Assembly (NCBI GenBank): GCA_016098155.1
Contig: JAAAJB010000603.1
Coordinates: 1 to 20,851, forward strand
Length of the DNA stretch: 20,851 nucleotides
Source: Actinomortierella ambigua
Lineage: Eukaryota; Mortierellomycota; Mortierellomycetes; Mortierellales; Mortierellaceae
Direction of reading: 5' to 3'
A model generated the notes under the pieces. That model saw nothing but the letters and a program-made list of their open reading frames with translations. It did no database searches and had not been told where the DNA came from. This document shows, piece by piece, positions 1-10,862 of the stretch. Positions within the stretch are counted from its first letter, which is position 1. Every line of letters starts with the position of its first letter. The position numbers and the translations under genes were made by a program.

Positions 1-541
1 ACTGCCAGCCTCACCAGATCCCCCTCTCCTCGGAGAACAAATTCCTCGACAACAATAACAACAACAACAACAACAAAGAAAAAAAAAGGTGCAAGAGGAA
101 CAAAGAAGAAGAAACACCACCGTCCTCCATATCATTCTGTCCCTCATTTCGTACAAACACACCATGTACGGCTGCGCCTCCTCTTCCCTTCCTATCCCAC
201 CACCATACTTCCCACACAGCCATCCAAGGTGTCCAAAGGTACCTGCGCATGAAGGACTAGTTAGCAGTAATACAGCGACTGCTCTCTCCACGCAATCCAA
301 GTGCTTGTGGGTATGACTAGATAGGATTCTGGGCGCCGAGGCGCATATCGTTATTCGTCTAAGATCGAAAAGCGGAAATTGTCGCCTTCTACCACGAATT
401 GCGACTTTTCCACGCTTGAATAAATTTTGCTTCTTGAATGCGAATCCAAGCCACCTCCAACCACCTTTTTTTTTTCTTTGGCCACCAAGGAAGCACGTCG
501 CTGTTCCTCACCCTTCTGTCTCCAACACTTTCCACTTTTGA
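1..541. other. Upstream region of ELP5 with an AAC microsatellite; no gene recognised
   Basis: No supportable gene is visible here. Positions 50-75 hold a run of AAC/AAT trinucleotides followed by an A-rich stretch, and positions 464-478 a T-rich tract. Short open frames exist on both strands, but their translations are low-complexity (poly-Leu, Trp-rich) and match no family I know. The stretch just before 542 most likely carries the ELP5 promoter and 5' leader; no TATA box or other motif is convincing enough to place. Confidence 0.5.
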
Positions 542-2013
542 ATGGCGCCATTGCTAGAGCGACTCCTGACGGTCAAAGAGACCTCGCCATTCATTCTCAT
601 CAAGGACAGCCTGGAGCAATCGGGCCTCGTGCTCGGCATGGAATTGCTGTCTCATTCTCCCAAAGAGTGAGTTTTCTTTTTTGGTGGCGCAACGCAAGTA
701 TGGACACGCTGTGGCATCCTAACTCACGGTTGTCTGTCTGTTCTAGTCACACAATTTTCCTTGTATGCACAGAGTCGTCTCCAGATCGCCTTGTACCGCT
801 GTTCAGAGGATCCAACAAGTAATGATGTCGCTAGAGGGATTGCAAGTGGCGATCTAGTACGCGAATCTTTGGGTCTCCCTCAACCAACCAACACAATTTT
901 TTTCCAATATTTCATCGCGGAGGATAATAGGATCGTGGCCATTGATTGCTATTCCAACCAACTGGGCTGGACTCCTGTTAAGGCACCGACAGTCGGCAAA
1001 GATATTTCTACTATTGTACACTGCACACTCACCAACCTGCGCAAGACCGCCAAAGTGATTACCGATCTCATTTCAGCACGTAGGTTTAAAATTGCGCAAG
1101 TTGGAGGCAATGTCGGTCATGTTCAGGTTTGCCATTGTGGATATTGATTTGAACACACTTTGTTTAACCTCGTTGTTCTTCGCTTCTCCTCCGACTCGCG
1201 CTTCTTGTGTACAGAAAACACAAGCTGTACGATATATTTTGAATCTCTTTCAGCCTTCCTGTTTGCCTCCGTGCCTGGTACGTTCAACATGCTGCGATCT
1301 GTGTCGTCCATACTGACAGACACGTCGCGGATGATTGCCATCTATCACGACGACGTACCAGATGCAGATGCCTTCCACCCAGATGCATCCAAGCCCTATG
1401 CGACACATAGTCTGGCCCATATTGCTCACACCCAGATCCTGGTGAAGAACTCGGAGCGCATCCGACAGGAGCAGGATGATGTGCGGAATGGTGTTGTGGC
1501 ACGCCGCGAGTTTGCCTATCTCACCCCTTTCAGCAACGCATGGGAGTCGGTCGTGTGTGAAGTCGAACATAAGCGCAGGTCAGGCAAAGTGGCCCGCGAG
1601 GTAAGTTTTTTTTTTTTTTTTTTTTTTTGTATTGCAAATTAAAGGAACCGGATTCTTACAACAACCTTTACTCACGCTTTTTTTTTCTCCGCCATAAATT
1701 CTACTATGAATTCTTCCAGTCGAGCGCATATCAACTCACGTCACCAACAGGACCATTGAAGGTTGTCAACGTTTGGGAAGTGGCGGGCGAGATGCCAGAT
1801 ATTGAAAGGTTGGATTTGGAGGAATCGCAGACGGTTGATCCAACCGCCAACCTATCATTCAATCTGAACCTGACTGAAGAGCAGCGCAAGGCCAAGAGCG
1901 AGACTGTGCTGCCATATCTCAAGACACAAGAGTCCTCTGGTGCGATTTACTATGAACCTGATGCAGGCGATGACTTTGACGACGATGACCCTGATGACGA
2001 CCTGACAATTTAG
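542..2013 (+). CDS. ELP5: Elongator complex protein 5 (Elp5/Iki1)
   Basis: Five exons: 542-666, 747-818, 931-1079, 1215-1600 and 1720-2013, joined by GT-AG introns of 80, 112, 135 and 119 nt in consistent phase, giving 341 residues. The start ATG opens a typical Elp5 N-terminus, LLTVKETSPFILIKDSLEQS, matching the family's pattern of a hydrophobic strand followed by D-S. Later come the core strand FESLSAFLF, a segment MIAIYHDDV, KRRSGKVARE, and the diagnostic tail PYLKTQE...IYYEPDAGDDFDDDDPDDDL, whose acidic DDFDDDDPDDDL ending is the clearest family signature. In known eukaryotes Elp5 pairs with Elp4 and Elp6 in a RecA-like hexameric ring that helps Elongator form the cm5U-type modifications of wobble uridine in tRNAs. 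Elp5 proteins lack a Walker A motif, and none is seen here. Exon 2 is short, and its borders rest on phase and splice signals only. Confidence 0.93.
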
Positions 2014-2077
2014 AGGGGGGAAAAAATAAAAGTTGTTGATATGATATCTTTCATATCCTCTCTCTCTCTCTCCCTGT
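2014..2077. terminator. Shared 3' region between ELP5 and the AAA ATPase gene
   Basis: Only 64 nt separate the two convergent stop codons. A plus-strand AATAAA-type poly(A) signal at 2025-2030, 12 nt after the ELP5 stop, suits ELP5. A CT dinucleotide run follows at about 2057-2073. No minus-strand AATAAA lies inside the gap, so the 3' end of the AAA ATPase mRNA probably runs antisense into the last ELP5 exon; this is inference. Confidence 0.5.
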
Positions 2078-5000
2078 TTATTGGGCCCGCTCTTGTTGGA
2101 ATCTGGTAAACAAGTCTGGGACAAGCACATCCAAGTCCGGATCAGCATCCTTGGGCTCGGACAGCCGATGGAATGCCGTCTTGACGCGCAACTGGACATT
2201 GGGCGCCATGGTACGAATGACGTCCTTCACCGTGTCCACCTCGACTGTCTGAGCCTCCATATCCCGACGCAGCGTCCGGGTGGCCGCCTCGCGGAACAAG
2301 GCGCTCAGGTCGGCGGGTGAGAACCCAACGGCGAGCTTGGCCAATTCGTCGCGTTGGTCGTCATCGGCGTGCAACAGGGGGATCTTTTGCGTAATCGCAT
2401 CAATCACACCTCGACGTGACCGCCGATCCGGGTAGCCGACATAGACGAGCTGGTCCAGTCGTCCGGGTCTCAACAGGGCATCGTCCATGGCTTGGGGCTG
2501 GTTGGTACAGCCAATCACAAACACCCCGGTCCGCTCCTCCACGCCGTCCATCTCGTTCAATAGAGTGCTTAGCACACGTTCTTGGATGCCGCTCGAGGCT
2601 CCTCCGCCGCCGTCACCATTCCAGCCGCGCTTGGCGCCGATCGCGTCCATCTCGTCAAAAAACAGGATGCATGGCGCGATTTGTCGCGCCATTGCAAACA
2701 GTCGCCGTAACGTCGCCTCGGTCTCGCCCAGGTATTTCGAGAAGATCTCTGGGCCCTTGATCGGGATAAAATTGAGATTGGATTTCGTGGCTAGTGCTTG
2801 GACGAGCATTGTCTTTCCACAACCTAAATGGATGCGTGTGAGAGATGGAAAACGAGAAGGAGGAGGGGTAGGGAATATGATCACAACAGTCGCAACAGAA
2901 GAAAGAAAAAAAATCAAGAGTTGATGTGAGTTCAGTGAAACATGATTGGCAGGTTGAATCTGGGAGGGAGGGAGGAGGAAGGAGACCCCACTTACCGGAT
3001 GGTCCATAGAGCAGCAAGCCCATGGGAGGCTTGACACCCATCCGCTTGAACGTGTCTGGATGGGTGATGGGCCAGTGGACGGCCTGGTACAATCGCTTCT
3101 TGATGTCCTCATAGCCTCCGACAGCGTTCCATTCGTGACGCCGAACCATCGAGTCAAACTCGACTTGCTGTGAGGGGCGAGAAGCGCTCAAAGCATAAGC
3201 ATAGTCTTCCCACGTCACCACTACGGCCTTCGCCGGTGTGGAGGAGGAGGAGGAAGACCCTGCACCCCCATTCGAATCTTCAGCTGCCTCCACGGTGGCG
3301 GGGCGACGGAGTGCGTGGAGTTTTGCAGAGCGGCAGAGGTTTCGAAGGTCTTTTGCCACGTAACCCGATGTCATCTAATAAAAGGAGAAGTGTGTAAAAA
3401 ATGTTAGAGATGGGCAGTGCATACCATCTCAAGTTGTTTTTGATTCAAACAGACGACAAGTACTGTGAAAAGGTTGGTACCTGAGCAACTCGTGAGAGCA
3501 TGTCCTCTTCAGATTCGTTGTCAAAACTCATGTATGTCTTGAGAATCTCTTTCCTCTGGGATCTAAGGAGGACAAAAGTGTTGAGTAGGTGAAAGGGGGG
3601 TTAGAACACGTCAATAGGTGAGAAAACCAACGAGATCATCGCAACCTGTACGAAGAGTACCTGATAGGGATGGGTATCTGGACTTCGTGCTGGAATAATT
3701 CTGTCCGCTTGAAGGCTTCTGGGAGGTTGTTCCTATTTCTTGACAGTGCTATCACAACCACCTACAGTAGACATTGAAAGCAACTTGGTGAGCCTAAAGA
3801 GCAAACCTTTTCCTTGGGGGCCGGGCGACCCACAGCAGCAACAGGCCATAGAGAAGTGAAGGGTGGCTTACATCCCGCGCTAGCCGAATCCTCTCCAGTT
3901 CCTTGCAAATGATGGACACAGCGGTGGTCTGTAACTGTCCTTCAACACCTCGGTCTAAAGCAAAAAGTGAAAGATTGATGGGGTGCAATGGGATGATTAG
4001 TGATCACACAGAAAAGAAGAAAAAAAGTGAGGGGTTGTGGCAAGCATTGCAACTTTAAGCTTGATGGGTGACTTTACGCCCCAACAACAACAAAAAGTAA
4101 GTGCCGAACAAACCTTTTGCAAGCACATCCATGTCGCGAATGAGAACGGCACAAGGGGCTGACAGCAACGCCCGGTCAAAGACGACTCGAATGTGAGAGA
4201 GTGCCGCCGCCTGATCCGACTCGAGAATCTCCTTTTCTGTCAAGGCTTTAGCAAGCGAAAGCTCTTGGATCCTGACCTGCGCCTTTTGACAGGCAAGGCT
4301 CGCCAGTGTGTACTTTCCAGATCCTGCAACGCCGGTGATAATGGCTGCTCGATTGTTGGGGATGTTTAGACGTGTGTAGGCCTCGACGTGCTGAAATGAG
4401 TCCACTAAAGGGGGGAAAATATATCATCGCCATGTGCACCTTGATATGAGTAAACCATCGTCTCTTTGCCTCAACACGTTTTCATCAAGTTTCACTAAAA
4501 AAATAAAAGACTCGTACCAATGAACTTGCAGAGATCCTCGGCCTGCTGCATGCCGTGAAGATGTAAGCGGTCCACGCTGGCAGCGGGAGGAGACAGAACC
4601 TCGATCACGGTGGAATCCAAATCGACGCGTCCCGCCTCTTCTAGCAGGACACCCTCAGCTGAGTACACGGTTTGCACCATAAAAGCACGGCTCTTCCCAC
4701 GCACGCGTGCCTCTGTAACGCATCTTTGTTCTACCAGGCTGCCATGTAGGCTCTGGACGATGGACCTTGAAATCTGAGAACGCCGATTCAGGGCTTTGGC
4801 CATCGCGCTCGTCGCGTTTACAACGTCCAAATTAGCTGGGGTTGTAGAGTCGAACCAAGTACTGGATCCCAACTTGGGGTTGTTACCAAGAACGGGGACC
4901 AAGATTAGTCTAAGCACTGTTGATGTCGCTATTTCACGAGCAAAGTGCGGGTTGGGCCTGGTTAGATTATGATTGTTGTCTATATATACATGGCGCGTTT

Positions 5001-5382
5001 CCTGGTAAGATTTTCCTGATCAGGTACGCGATAAAACGGGCGGCTTACCATCGGTAGTCGTGGGGGGTGATCTTGAGGTCAGAGAGACATTATCCCAGGC
5101 TTCGGCTCTGTGTTGTTGCTGCAGTGTTGGTAGGGGCTGATGACCGTTAGTCTGCAATGACCAGCACTGCTGCAGCCACAAGGGGATCCTGATCTGATCG
5201 AGCGGCAAGGCGGTGCAAGGCATGCATCTCACCCATGCCTTTATCCCCGAGACCAAATGTTGGACGTGACCATGGCCTGCAATGTCAATGCCCAGTGCAG
5301 CTAATGTCTGAGGATGCAAGAATGCGCATGGACCAGTTGATGGGGGGCTTTCACCATTGACTGTGAGCACTGAGGGTGTCAT
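2078..5382 (-). CDS. Tandem AAA ATPase of the CDC48/AFG2 family, AFG2B/SPATA5L1-like
   Basis: Eight exons on the minus strand: 5382-5049, 4979-4518, 4404-4114, 3954-3872, 3761-3661, 3562-3481, 3374-2996 and 2823-2078. All phases agree, giving 825 residues, near the 750-800 usual for AFG2-type proteins. The N-terminus (FLHPQTLAALGIDI, about residues 25-40) resembles the CDC48 N domain. The first AAA domain has GVAGSGKYT at about 290-298 and VLIRDMD at 352-358 in place of a Walker B DE pair, so it looks catalytically weakened. Its lid contains MTSGYVAKDLRNLC. A Ser-rich linker follows. The second AAA domain is canonical: GPSGCGKT at 575-582, FFDEMDA with D634/E635, and ALLRPGRLD. IQERVLSTLLNEMDGV recalls SPATA5L1 (AFG2B), a partner of AFG2A in the animal 55LCC complex linked to ribosome maturation and replisome turnover. 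Family level is firm. The AFG2B assignment, against AFG2/Drg1 itself, is inference. The first splice acceptor (tatatag) was chosen by phase. Confidence 0.85.
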
Positions 5383-6228
5383 GTGTATTTCTTGTGTAAG
5401 AAAGTTTTCTCTCCCTCTTTGTCTCTCCCTTCTCTCTCTCTCCCATGACTGCTCAGACAAGAAAGGACGTTCATTTCTGCCAGTGCAGTGCGAAGGGAGA
5501 GTACACGGCTGGGACGTCAACCTGTGCAAAAAGTAAGAGCGGAATATGGCAGCCTCAATGCTCAGCCTCCTCTGGTACTCTGTATGGTAGCATTACTGTG
5601 GCATGCTGTCAAACTGTTTGCAGTGGTCGATTAGCTTGAGCCGACATGATCTGGATACACCACATACGCCTCTCTCTCACACTCCTCCTTTACGGGCCAC
5701 TCTTTCTGCCACTCTTATATATCTCTCTACCGCTTTCTCTCTCTTGGCAGTGAAGGTGTGATTCAGCCATGGTAGCAATACTCTATTCTGTTCCAATGAG
5801 CTACCTTGGTGATCCCCACGGGGGCATCAAAGCCAGCCAACGTGCACGCAGAGGGGGCAGCGAGAGGAGGGAATTTGAGCCAGCAAGGTCAAGCTAAGTG
5901 GCTTGATCACACAGGCGTCGAAAGGCAGCAGTTGGGGCACGTTTCTTTCTTTTTTTTCTCCCCCGGGGTGTTTCGCCTGCTGCCTGTTTTCTTCATCTTT
6001 TTTTCCCATCCAACTTCTCCATTCCTACTCTGCCTTCACATTCCTCATTCACTCTCCTTGTAGCCATTATCCTCATTGCTCCACTCCGTCTCCTTTTCCC
6101 TTCCTCTTCCTCTCGCTCTTCTTCTTCCTCTTTACAGTCACTCACTCCACACACACACCCCAACTCCGCAAACCCTGACTGAGCACAACTCTTCTCTCAC
6201 AAGTCTCAGCACCCTAGACCACTCAACC
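5383..6228. promoter_or_regulatory. Divergent intergenic region between the AAA ATPase gene and MAF1
   Basis: These 846 nt separate two start codons facing away from each other, so both promoters should lie here. The MAF1-proximal part (about 5945-6140) is strongly CT-rich on the plus strand, a frequent feature of fungal promoters and 5' leaders, and ends in CA repeats at about 6141-6162. The ATPase-proximal part has a CT run at about 5408-5445. A short TATATAT lies at about 5716-5721. No coding sequence is recognisable. Specific factor sites cannot be assigned by eye. Confidence 0.5.
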
Positions 6229-8398
6229 ATGAAATTCCTAGAATACGCTGTCATTGACACCATCAACAATGCTCTCGTCGTTGAGACGCCAGAGTGCAAG
6301 GTCTACGGCCGAGTAGAGCCATACTCATGTACGTCCGGAAGAAGGTGCTCTATGGCGCCTTTTTGTCAGTTCTCGTTTTCGAAAGGGGACAGACCCCAAG
6401 AAGATAGAGTGTCACCATGCCCGACCACACTCCAACCAAACCCACGCTTCACTGTGGAGAGAAGGGGTGTATAGAGGAGAGGAGAGGAGAAGAGACAGGA
6501 CTTTTTCCACCATCCATGATGGAGATCCTCTTGCTCGTTACCCTGTACCTGCTTTTATCATTCCGCTAGACCTTTTCACTCACTCACCTATACACACAAA
6601 CCCGTTCTGTCTCCATCCAGGTAAAGCGGCAGGCAGCGACAAGAAGCTGTACAAACAAATCGAAGTCAAGTACGACACTGCCAACAGCCCTCCCGAAGAC
6701 AGTAGCTTCCGCGACATCATCTCGCCATTTGGGCCGCTGAACCAGCCAGCATCGCGGCGGACACTGTTTTACCTTATCGGCACACTGAATGCGTCGTTTC
6801 CCGATTACGACTTTTCGTAAGTGGACCTACTCCTTTCTCCCCCTCTTCTTCCCACCTCTTTGCACTATTATTTATTTAGTACCCAGTGATGCTGATGCAG
6901 GCGATGTTGGCATGTAGCATGCTGCGTTCCACCTGCAGTTATGAAGCGGGGAAAAGGGAGACGAGGAAGGGGAAGCGAGGGCGAGCACGAATGGTTGTTC
7001 CCTTTCCTCATTCGTCCCAAAGCGGGGTATTTCATTGCCTTTCTGTCTTTCTTTCGGGCGCCAAACGAGTGAAATTGTGGATCTTTTAAATCCTAAGCCC
7101 AATTGTATTGGACTGGACCCCCATCTATTGTTCTGGTATTATGTATTTGAGCACGACGCAAGAAAACAGCGGCGGTCTTTCCTCCGGCTGCTTTTTTTTT
7201 TGAAAGTACTTTTAGCCCCCCCCCCCTCTACACCTGCCTTTTTTCCACACTTGGCGGCAACCCAAGGGGAGAGAGCGACTGGGGAGAACTGGGAGAGGGG
7301 GAGCCAGCGAGAGGGGCACCAGCTCCCACCCTCACCTCCCCTCCAGATGACCCCGTGACAACTCTCTTTTTTTTTTACATCATTCCGTCTCTTTATGACT
7401 TGCTATTTTTAAACCTTATTACAAGTTTACCTGCCAGAGAAAGTGCGGGTATCTCCTCGAAAAAAAAAAAGTTCCCCTCCCCTGCCTGTTTGCCTTTTGC
7501 GCCTATGCCGAAGGTTTCTGGGGTGGAGAGAGAAAGACACACACAAAAGAAATGAAGATCCGCCTTCTTCCCCCGCAGTATCCCATTTTATGAACAGCGC
7601 AAGGAGCGATCAGACCAACCATCCCACAAATGTGCACTCCGACCAAAATTTGAACTTTCAACACTAACTAGTGATCTGCATGCAATCGTACTTTATTCTT
7701 TTTTAGGGACGCGAAGCCAGAACAGTTCCGGAAAGAGCCCTCCGTGGCCATTGTCATCAACTCGATCAACGCCATTCTTTTCCAACACGGCAACGAAAGA
7801 GTCGTCAAAGACCTTCGGATGTGGGAAGCCGTTGACCATCTGATCGACTTTGAGGATACGGACGTCTACAGCTACAACCCTGAGCCCGATTCGGACCCCA
7901 ATGATGAAGAGGGTGGCGGAACCCTGTGGTCATTCAACTACTTCTTCTTTAACCGCAAGCTGAAGCGGATCGTGTTCCTTACCATGCGTGGGGTGAGGTA
8001 CGGTTTTTTTTTTTTTTTGCTTTGATCCTTCGAGAGCCCAAAATGTTTCACGGAACACTTTTCCCACCCACCCTCCCGCTTCTGCACAATGACCTCATCT
8101 AACGAATATCTCTTCGCTCTCCGCATCTCATTCCCCGACTTTTCTTTTTTTTTTTTTTTTCTAGCTACGATGCACCTTTGGAGGAAGGCGAGGACGACTT
8201 TTCAGATATGAGTGCCGATGAGGACGACGAAATGGGCTATAATTCCCGACGGAGACGGTAAGATTTTCACTCTACGTATATTTGTTTGTTTCAACCACTC
8301 CCTAAAGGCTATTGCATTCCATTGACACCTTCTTTTCATTTTCTTCGTTTAGCTCACGGTACGACGATGAGCTCCTTGGCGACATGGACATGCAGTGA
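6229..8398 (+). CDS. MAF1: Maf1, repressor of RNA polymerase III
   Basis: Five exons: 6229-6328, 6621-6816, 7707-7997, 8165-8257 and 8353-8398, giving 241 residues in consistent phase. The three conserved Maf1 blocks are all present: box A at residues 1-35 (MKFLEY..., GRVEPYSCK), box B at about 68-99 (SPFGPLNQ, RTLFYLIGTLNASFPDYDFS) and box C on exon 3 (DVYSYNPEPDSDP, LWSFNYFFFNRKLKRIVF). Maf1 binds the Pol III clamp region when dephosphorylated and shuts down tRNA and 5S rRNA synthesis in starvation or stress; TORC1 and PKA phosphorylation opposes this. The A-B linker is only about 32 residues and has one S-P site (S56), far shorter than in budding yeast. The C-terminus is acidic and then Arg-rich (about 200-230). 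Introns 1 and 2 are unusually long (292 and 890 nt) for this window. Confidence 0.97.
6817..7706 (+). other. Long second intron of MAF1
   Basis: Donor GTAAGT at 6817 and acceptor TTTTTTAG ending at 7706 are both strong and phase-compatible. At 890 nt it is about seven times the typical intron here. It contains homopolymer runs (T at about 7192, C at about 7217-7226, T at about 7367, A at about 7462) and GA-rich stretches. No open frame in it resembles a protein family, and I found no convincing C/D or H/ACA snoRNA box set or tRNA. Confidence 0.7.
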
Positions 8399-9416
8399 AA
8401 ACACCATCAGAAGCGAGAGCGAGATGTCCTCTCCACCCTCTTTCTTTCGTTTTCATTCGGTCGCTGAAAGCTGGGCCGGAGGTCCCAAGCAATCAATCTT
8501 TGCCTTCCTCCGCCCTTTTACCCTTCCTCGTGGCTATCGATTGCTGGAAGCTCCAATTGCTTTTGTTTGTTGCCTTGTTTTTTGTTCTATTCTGGCACTC
8601 GCAGCTTTTTTTTTGCAAGACTCTCTGCACAGGATATTTTTTTGTTCTTTGTTGTTGCTGTTTATTTATTTCTTTGCCACTGCCGGCCTTTTTGATCAAC
8701 GACCCTCTTTCTACGACGTACTTTGTTTCTGTGAGAGGATAGATCAGGGGGCTCATTCCTTCACCCAAAGGTTGCTTCTTGTTTTCGCGCCTTGGGTGTT
8801 TTTTTTCTCTTCCGAGCAAGCTTCCTTGGGACTGTTGAGGGCAAAAGGTTCGCAATTGGATGGGTAGTATACAACATTTTGTAACCTGTCCGCAAACCCT
8901 TTTGTCTTCGTGTTCCCGGTAGTTTTGGAGGCTTTTTTTGCTCCTGTTAGTCTTTCCTTCTTAGTGCTGTTCATTTACTTTCTTTGTCAGTATTCCCCTT
9001 TACTCCATCCTTTCCACCTTATCTTCCCATCCTCCCACTGCACCCTACTTCACCAACACTCCTCAAAAAAAATCTCGAACAATGGGATAATAAGAAAAGC
9101 GTCACTGGATGTAGTTTGTGCTCTCTTCCACAGTGGAGCAACTTGTCCGATTCTCGTTCAATTCGTTTTCTCCAAATGACAGGGCTTGTCCCTCTTTTTT
9201 TTTTCCCTTCATCTTTTCTTGAAGTGAATTTCATATTGGGGTGGAATCGCTCCACATACCGCATCGAGGAGAGGGGGGTGGGTGTTTTGTTCTTTCATTT
9301 TTCTTTGTTTCCTGTATACAGGGTCTAATGTGTACCATAGTGCTTATAATCTTTAATAGGTCGGGGAGAGGGGAAGTAGGAGAGGTACAAAAAAAAACAA
9401 CAAGGATAGTACCGAA
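8399..9416. other. Long 3' region between convergent MAF1 and TAF9
   Basis: This 1018-nt gap is T-rich on the plus strand and most likely holds the MAF1 3' untranslated region. TTTATTTATTT at about 8661-8671 resembles an AU-rich element. On the minus strand, ATTAAA at 9357-9352 could be the TAF9 poly(A) signal, about 60 nt past its stop. Open frames on both strands here are low-complexity (Phe/Leu-rich or Lys-rich) and I do not regard them as genes. Confidence 0.45.
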
Positions 9417-10575
9417 TCAATCGTCATAATTGTCATCATCGTCCGCCCGTTTCCGCTTCCATTGATCATGATCCGCAAGGTTTTGCTGGTTGGGTAGTGG
9501 TGGTGGTGCAGCTGCTCCTGCCGAGGATGACGAATGGTCTGCTGCGACATCGTCCATTTCCTCGTCCGAGTCTGCTCTTTTGATGTTGAAGTGGATGTGG
9601 CCTGCCAAGGAGGGCGCCTCCTTGTTGTTGTCCTTCATCATGTCCGGGTCAGGTTTGATATCCTGGAGATCTGGCGCTGATTGTGTGCCTAGCGGTGGGA
9701 GCTAAAAAACAAAACCAAGCAAATATATGATATAGAATGAGGTCAGCTTCAGATATTGGAGAGCAAAAGAAAAAAAAAAAAGGAAAAAGTAACAAGTGAG
9801 GAGAGATTTGGTCCCTTCGTTCCGCTGTTGTCATGTGCAATGATTACCTCTGGAATCAGTTGAAAGTTGACAGCTGTCAGGCAGTGGCGCTCTGGAGGCA
9901 GACGGATGCCATACTTGTCTGGGATCAACGGCAATGGGACCCTGTTCTTTGCCTCAGCAAGCTCCAACAAGAACTAAAAGAACATCAAGAAACATGGGGA
10001 GTAAAATAAGTAACAATGGCGTCCGGTTACATGTCTTGTATATCGATCGCCATTGCAACCCAGCAACAATTTGACGCTATAGGTTCGTACCTCTTTCGGT
10101 GGCGGGGAGGTGAAGGAATGATTGACCCGTCCCTGAATCGCCAGCCGCACGTCATCCAATCCCACGTCGTTTGTTCCTGCGTGCTCAGAGTAGAGTAGTG
10201 CATCCTGGAAAACGTCCACTGTGTATCCTATCACCAGCCAAAATTAAACAGAAAACGAGAAAAGAATGACGAAGAGCAATTAGAACCGGCGGGCGTTGAT
10301 GATGGTACCAGGCGTATACATAAGCTGAGGCATTGTCGGCGACGCTCCCTTACTGTGTGCAAAGTCCAAAAGTTGATGGATCACGTTTTGTTCGGCATCC
10401 TCGACCTCCAGAGACTGAAGGATCAGAGAGATCACTAGATATTAAAGGCAGGCAGGGTAGTGTTGGTATGTAAGTCTGCCGTTTCCTTACTGGAAAGTGA
10501 TGAGTCGTTGGCGCTTCCCTTCATGGTGGTAGTAATGAAATTACCCTTTGCATCGCGTGGTTGTGCTGTTGACAT
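9417..10575 (-). CDS. TAF9: TAF9, histone-fold subunit of TFIID and SAGA
   Basis: Five exons on the minus strand: 10575-10491, 10434-10354, 10227-10091, 9973-9848 and 9701-9417, giving 237 residues. After a short N-tail comes the H3-like histone fold: MISLILQSLEVE, IHQLLDFAHRYTVDVFQDAL, LYSEHAG, and DVRLAIQGRVNHSFTSPPPKE. Directly after it is the TAF9-specific conserved region LPLIPDKYGIRLPPERHCLT, followed by NFQLIPE. This combination of histone fold and C-terminal conserved region is diagnostic. In known systems TAF9 dimerises with TAF6 (H4-like) in TFIID and SAGA for Pol II initiation. The last exon encodes a low-complexity tail with acidic, Pro and Lys/Arg patches (KRKRADDDD) that may act as a nuclear signal; that is inference. 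The first exon fits the usual short N-terminus. The gene lies 287 nt downstream of the RBR ligase stop on the same strand. Confidence 0.96.
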
Positions 10576-10862
10576 TTGTCTCTGTATATGTTGTTGATGT
10601 TCTCTATCACTCCCTGCCCTCGATTTGTCTATAGGTAAATCCGGCTGGCGAGACGATCGTCACTTCCTGCGTCGTGTGCTCTGGTCATGGAAACATGGAC
10701 CTGAAATGCTGTAGGTCTCTCTACCCACTCGGTGGCTGAGGCATTTCGCCTGTAGTGCAGGGTGTCACCACCATCATATATTTGCCACCAAATCAAAATT
10801 GTCGACGGAGCTTGCATGTCAATACTTTATTTTTTTTTCTTTTTCACTGCACCACTCTTTTG

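Noticed and set aside
2416..2924. Plus-strand open frames opposite the second AAA domain
   Set aside because: They are antisense to the canonical Walker A/B exon and cross its intron; Arg/Ser/Pro-rich translations show no family.
8286..8867. Plus-strand open frame of 193 codons at the end of MAF1
   Set aside because: It overlaps the last MAF1 intron and exon in another frame and continues through the T-rich 3' region; the translation is Phe/Leu-rich with no domain.
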